Assembly: GCA_003133815.1 (NCBI GenBank)
Contig: PKZR01000201.1
Span: 1-26,126 of the forward strand
Origin: Limisphaerales bacterium
GTDB taxonomy: Bacteria; Verrucomicrobiota; Verrucomicrobiia; Limisphaerales; UBA11358
Direction: 5' to 3'
Length of the DNA stretch: 26,126 nucleotides
Below, piece after piece: positions 23,201 to 26,126 of this stretch. A program made the translations under genes and the position numbers. The stretch's first letter is position 1; each line of letters starts with the position of its first letter. Below the pieces are notes generated by a model. The model saw nothing but the letters and a program-made list of their open reading frames with translations, was not told the origin of the DNA and searched no databases.

Positions 23201-23440
23201 ATGACCACCATGTGCGCACTCATGGCCACGCTGCCCATCGCGCTCGGACTCGGCGCGGGTGGCGAATCGCGGCGCTCTCTCGGCCTCGCCGTCGTCGGCG
23301 GACTAATCGTTTCCCAATGCCTCACGCTCTTCATCACGCCGGTGGTTTATCTTTACCTCGAATCTTTCCAGCAATGGATCTCGCGCAAGCGCACCAAAAC
23401 CGTGCCCGTCCAATCCGGAATTAATCCGGCATCGGCGTGA
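20225..23440 (+). CDS. RND multidrug efflux permease (HAE1 family, MdtB/AcrB-like)
   Basis: This 1071-residue proton-driven exporter of the inner membrane begins at SVPELFIRRPVMTTLVMAG, the classic HAE1 start, followed by LPSVDYPTIQVSASLPGASP. Proton-relay residues are present: D401 and D402 in VGFVVDDAIVML (TM4) and K956 in GIVKKNAIMMIDFA (TM10). The two porter domains and the repeated FRPIMMTTMCALMATLPIALG segment are intact. Close to TM10, after SGLPSAGFGALITLI, about 28 residues (roughly 909-936, WCSKDTLYDLTHPQ...) are inserted where family members have a short loop. No outer-membrane factor is encoded nearby. It is probably a drug or metabolite pump; the substrate cannot be predicted. 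Confidence 0.96.
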   Translation: MSVPELFIRRPVMTTLVMAGILLFGLVGFRQLPVSDLPSVDYPTIQVSASLPGASPQTMASAVATPLEKQFSTIAGVDNMSSVSSVGSASITIQFSLDRNIDAAAEDVNAAIAKAAKQLPVNMPSPPTYQKVNPADSPIIFLSMSSTTLPMSDVDNYAENLLAEQISQINGVAQVGVFGAQPYAVRIQVDPNKLAAYGLGIDQVEQAVEAANVNQPLGTLYGKHQAFVVQASGQLKVAADFRPMIVAYRNGNPIRLQQLGNVLDSVQNDKAEAWVDSTPAVILAVQRQPGANTVEVVDNIKKLLPQFRNVVPAAVKLDVVIDRSLVIRKSVSDVEHTLFLAVCLVIMVIFIFLRNLSATVIPSLALPMSIIGTFAAMALLNYSLDNLSLMALTLCVGFVVDDAIVMLENIVRHMEMGEPAMEAALNGSKEIGFTIISMTLSLSAVFIPILFMSGLLGRLLHEFAVTIVVAVLISGFISLTLTPMMCSRFVHSEKEKKHGNIYNFFERFFDGFRDKYDRTLLIVMRHRGLTMFVSLAIFVATVFLFVVIPKGFFPDEDTSRIQATTEASQDISYDAMRAHQLAIMKIVAADSNVDGFISTVGAGTGSSVLNNGRMFFRLKDPSQRKLNANQIIQELRPKFAQIPGMNVYMQNPPLIRVGGMSSKALYQYSLQDTDVKELFNWAPKLTDKLSHEPGFQDVTTDLQIAAPQVNVQIDRDKASALGVTAEQIENGLYDAYGERQSSTIYADVAEYWVVFEVLPQFQLDPGALAQLYITSSATGTNGTTKLIPLSSVAKLTRTVGPTSISHVGQLPSVTISFNLAPGVSLGTAVGQLQKIETDMHLPASITGSFQGAAAVFQSSQAGLLALLIVSIIVIYIILGILYESFIHPLTILSGLPSAGFGALITLIIYSWCSKDTLYDLTHPQNIKAFFYSLVSHADLNIYGYVGLIMLVGIVKKNAIMMIDFAINAQREHGKSASDAIHEGCLLRFRPIMMTTMCALMATLPIALGLGAGGESRRSLGLAVVGGLIVSQCLTLFITPVVYLYLESFQQWISRKRTKTVPVQSGINPASA

Positions 23441-23464
23441 TTTTTAAATTATCCCGGCGGAAAA

Positions 23465-23497
23465 ATCTGTGTTTCATCCGTGTTCCATCTGTGGCTA
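23465..23497. repeat. Three-unit 11-bp repeat before gatB
   Basis: ATCTGTGTTTC, ATCCGTGTTCC and ATCTGTGGCTA follow one another without gaps at 23465, 23476 and 23487, then AAAATG. The sequence closely resembles the run at 2205-2235 in the far gene-poor part of the window. It ends 13 bases before the gatB ATG and takes up much of the 70-base gap after the RND gene. Confidence 0.6.
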
Positions 23498-23510
23498 AAA
23501 TGTCCGCGCA

Positions 23511-25058
23511 ATGGAATACGAAGCCGTCATCGGACTGGAAACGCACGTCCAGCTTAAAACGAAATCCAAGATGTGGTGCGGTTGCGCGAACCAATATGGT
23601 TCCGAGCCGAACACCAATGTCTGTCCCGTCTGCCTCGGAATGCCCGGCGTGCTGCCCGTGCCGAACGACGAGGCGCTGCGGCTCACGGTGTTGACCGGCT
23701 ACTTGCTCAATTGCGAAATCCCGCGCTTCGCCAAGTTCGACCGCAAAAGTTATTTTTATCCCGACGCGCCGAAAAATTACCAGCTCACGCAATACGACAA
23801 ACCTTCAACCCAAAATGGTTTTGTCGAATTTGAATTCGCCGGCGCGGGTTCGACGAACGGCATGGGCCGCGTCCGCATCACCCGTGCGCATCTCGAAGAA
23901 GATGTCGGCAAGCTGACGCACTTCGACCGCAACAGCGGCGTGGATTTCAACCGCGCCGGCGTGCCGCTCATGGAAATCGTTTCCGAGCCCGACATCACGA
24001 GCGCGGACATGGCCTATGAATATCTCAACGCGCTCAAGGACATTTTGATCTACAGCAACGTGTCCGATTGCGACATGGAAAAAGGCATGGTGCGCTGCGA
24101 CGTGAACATTTCCGTCCGTCCCGTCGGCACGAAGGAACTTGGCGCGAAGATTGAAATCAAGAACATGAACAGTTTTTCCGGCGTGCGCCGCGCTGCGGAA
24201 TATGAAATCGCGCGCCAGATCGCCGCCGTGAAGCGCGGCGAAAAACTAATCCAATCCACGCGTCGCTGGGACGACGAGGCTGGCATCACCGATGAAATGC
24301 GCACGAAGGAGCACGCGCACGACTACCGTTATTTTCCCGATCCCGACCTGATGCCGCTCGCGCCGACGGACGCATGGCTCGCCGAAGTGAAGTCGCGCGT
24401 GGTGGAATTGCCGCTCGCGCGCAAGCAGCGTTTCATGCGCGAGTATCAGTTGCCCCCGCCGGATGCTGAAACATTTGTGAACGACGTGCCGCTCGGAAAT
24501 TATTTTGAAGGCGTCGCCAAGCAATCAAAGAATCCCAAAGCAGTGGCGAACTGGGTCATAAACAATCTGCGCGCAAAATTGACGGAGAGGAATGACTTTA
24601 TCGCGAAGCAAATTGCAGAAGACACACAATTTGGAGAAAATGTTAAACTTGCAGCTAACGAGAGTCTTTCGATTGGAGTTGCCGCCGGTGGGTGGAAACT
24701 TCTTACGCTCTCAGACTTGTTGTTTCAACCAAAGGCGTTGCTTGAACTCGTCGGCCTTGTCGAAGCTAAAACCATCAGCAGCGCCGCCGCGCAGCAAGTG
24801 TTTTCTGAAATGTTTGAGACCGGAAAATCTCCGGCGACAATCGTTCAAGAAAAAGGCCTCGCGCAAGTCAGCGACACCGGCGCGATTGAAAAATTCTGCG
24901 ACGAGGCGATTGCTGCGAATCCAAATCCCGTGACCGATTACAAGGCCGGCAAATTGGCCGCGCTCAATTCGCTAAAAGGCCACGTGATGAAACTTTCCAA
25001 AGGCAAAGCCAACCCCGCGCTCGTCGGCGAGATACTGGAACGGAAACTGAAGGGTTGA
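23511..25058 (+). CDS. gatB: Glutamyl-tRNA(Gln)/aspartyl-tRNA(Asn) amidotransferase subunit B
   Basis: GatB is the kinase/transamidase subunit that activates the misacylated tRNA and transfers ammonia from GatA. The 515 residues start with YEAVIGLETHVQLKTKSKMW. The structural zinc cysteines are C23, C25, C38 and C41 (CGC...CPVCLGMPG). Next come FDRKSYFYPDAPKNYQLTQY, RITRAHLEEDVGKL, NRAGVPLMEIVSEPD and KDYRYFPDPDL-type wording (HDYRYFPDPDLMPL). The C-terminal helical and YqeY-like tail domains end with LKGHVMKLSKGKANPALVGE. It is slightly longer than usual (about 475-480), with extra residues near 360-400 before the tail. It lies 70 bases after the RND gene and has no Shine-Dalgarno site. Confidence 0.97.
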   Translation: MEYEAVIGLETHVQLKTKSKMWCGCANQYGSEPNTNVCPVCLGMPGVLPVPNDEALRLTVLTGYLLNCEIPRFAKFDRKSYFYPDAPKNYQLTQYDKPSTQNGFVEFEFAGAGSTNGMGRVRITRAHLEEDVGKLTHFDRNSGVDFNRAGVPLMEIVSEPDITSADMAYEYLNALKDILIYSNVSDCDMEKGMVRCDVNISVRPVGTKELGAKIEIKNMNSFSGVRRAAEYEIARQIAAVKRGEKLIQSTRRWDDEAGITDEMRTKEHAHDYRYFPDPDLMPLAPTDAWLAEVKSRVVELPLARKQRFMREYQLPPPDAETFVNDVPLGNYFEGVAKQSKNPKAVANWVINNLRAKLTERNDFIAKQIAEDTQFGENVKLAANESLSIGVAAGGWKLLTLSDLLFQPKALLELVGLVEAKTISSAAAQQVFSEMFETGKSPATIVQEKGLAQVSDTGAIEKFCDEAIAANPNPVTDYKAGKLAALNSLKGHVMKLSKGKANPALVGEILERKLKG

Positions 25059-25076
25059 TCATCCCTACTCAAAACC

Positions 25077-26126
25077 ATGAAGCGTAATTTGATTTTTCTC
25101 CTGGGTGTGCTGGCAGCATTGACCGCCGCCGCGCGTGAACCGCAGACCGATATGGGCGTCCGCCAGCAGGACGACGCCACGATGAAATGGTATCTGGACG
25201 CAAAGTTCGGGATGTTCATCCATTGGGGGCTTTATGCCGTGCCCGCGCGGGGCGAGTGGTATATGCAGAATGCCGCCACCCCGGTTGACGTGTATCGCAA
25301 GTTCGCCTACGACCAGGGCGACGGCGTTTATTTCGACGCCAAGGATTACGATCCCGCCGCGTGGGCGCAGCTCGCCAAGGATGCCGGCATGAAATACATG
25401 TGCCTCACCGCGCGGCATCACGACGGCTTCGCGCTGTTCGACAGCAAGTTCACCAACGCCTTCACGAGCGTGCAGACGCTGCACCGGGATCTTTACGCCG
25501 AATACGTCCGGGCCTGTCGCGCGGCCGGCCTGCGCGTGGGGCTTTACTTCTCGCCGATTGACTGGCGCTATCCGGGTTACTACGACGTGACCGGCACGAA
25601 CTGCGCCCCAAACAGCTGGAACTATTCGACGGCGGCGTGGCACAAGGACAACGCGACGATGATGAAGAACGAAGTCTACGAGCAGATGCGCACGCTGTTC
25701 CGCAATTACGGGCCGTTCGATTATGTCTTTTGGGACGGCGGCTGGCTCGCGCAAAAGGGTTCGGACCGCGACGCCGCGTTTTTCTGGGAGCCCGGACAAT
25801 ACCGCGACCCCGCCAACGCCTGGCCCGTGGCCGCTGAAAACAGCGACGCCGACGAGTCCGGCCGGCCGCTCGGTCTCATGGGCATTGCCAGGAAATATTC
25901 CCCGGCGGTCATCTGCAACAACCGCGCCGGCTGGCTCGGCGACGTCCTGCCCGAGGAAGGCGGGAAGGAAATCACCGGCCCCGTGCGCACCAATTACTGG
26001 GAGAAATGCCTGAACCTGAACCAGATCACCTGGGGCTTCAACGCGCGGCAAAACCTGATGACCGAAGACCAGCTCACGCGCTTTCTCGTGGACGCGGTCA
26101 TCCGCAACGGCAACCTGCTCTTGAAC
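25077..26126 (+). CDS. Secreted alpha-L-fucosidase, GH29 (3' end outside window)
   Basis: This enzyme hydrolyses terminal alpha-L-fucose from glycans. The first 350 codons are visible and open to the window edge. Residues 1-20 are a signal peptide (KRNLIFLLGVLAALTAAA), so the enzyme is exported. The GH29 core shows KFGMFIHWGLYAVPARGEWY, KYMCLTARHHDGFALFDS, GLRVGLYFSPIDWRYPGYY and FDYVFWDGGW. D220 in the last is the likely catalytic nucleophile. The acid/base, in the more variable second half, cannot be placed. The ATG follows ACTCAAAACC with no Shine-Dalgarno site, 18 bases after gatB. This suggests readthrough from gatB or its own weak promoter. It points to use of fucosylated polysaccharides, for example algal or mucin glycans. 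Confidence 0.95.
   Translation, partial: MKRNLIFLLGVLAALTAAAREPQTDMGVRQQDDATMKWYLDAKFGMFIHWGLYAVPARGEWYMQNAATPVDVYRKFAYDQGDGVYFDAKDYDPAAWAQLAKDAGMKYMCLTARHHDGFALFDSKFTNAFTSVQTLHRDLYAEYVRACRAAGLRVGLYFSPIDWRYPGYYDVTGTNCAPNSWNYSTAAWHKDNATMMKNEVYEQMRTLFRNYGPFDYVFWDGGWLAQKGSDRDAAFFWEPGQYRDPANAWPVAAENSDADESGRPLGLMGIARKYSPAVICNNRAGWLGDVLPEEGGKEITGPVRTNYWEKCLNLNQITWGFNARQNLMTEDQLTRFLVDAVIRNGNLLLN

Overview
The window reads as chromosomal DNA of a diderm bacterium with lipopolysaccharide. It is most likely a member of the Verrucomicrobiota (PVC group), but this taxonomic call is an inference. It rests on small fibronectin-III proteins of a type I associate with that phylum, HPr kinase/HPr placed behind an lpt cluster, a secreted GH29 fucosidase, frequent starts without Shine-Dalgarno sequences, and intergenic text repeats. 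There are no rRNA or tRNA genes, no CRISPR array and no recognisable transposase.

Layout. Bases 1-4700 are an accessory-looking region. It holds the 3' end of a fibronectin-III protein, three minus-strand genes (two multi-pass membrane proteins and an SseB-like protein), a phased 21-bp repeat array (3313-3627), a second fibronectin-III protein, paired palindromes and a strong terminator. Bases 4816-8229 are a YtrA-type module: a GntR regulator with a wide operator, an ABC ATPase with Asp in place of the catalytic Glu, and a large permease carrying an inserted soluble domain and a C-terminal four-cysteine ribbon. Bases 8354-12936 form a tightly packed envelope cluster, kdsA-kdsC-lptC-lptA-lptB-hprK-ptsH. 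It makes KDO, exports LPS, and encodes the HPr/HPr-kinase sensor pair.

Bases 12973-25058 contain the glutamyl-tRNA amidotransferase genes gatC, gatA and gatB, pulled apart by other genes. A two-gene cassette (membrane-anchored helical-repeat protein plus PAP2/IPC-synthase-like phosphatase) occurs twice, once before gatC and once between gatC and gatA. The first copy of the helical-repeat gene is frameshifted by one missing base. Between gatA and gatB lies a self-contained efflux unit: a TetR regulator with a palindromic operator, a membrane fusion protein and an RND pump. The window ends inside a secreted alpha-L-fucosidase.

The most unusual items are the 21-bp array, which has a heptapeptide reading on both strands, and the duplicated helical-repeat/PAP2 cassette interleaved with gatCA. 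The odd ABC module and several 7-bp or 11-bp micro-repeats at gene borders come next. Functions of the conserved enzymes are secure. Roles given to the cassette, the array and the hypothetical membrane proteins are not.
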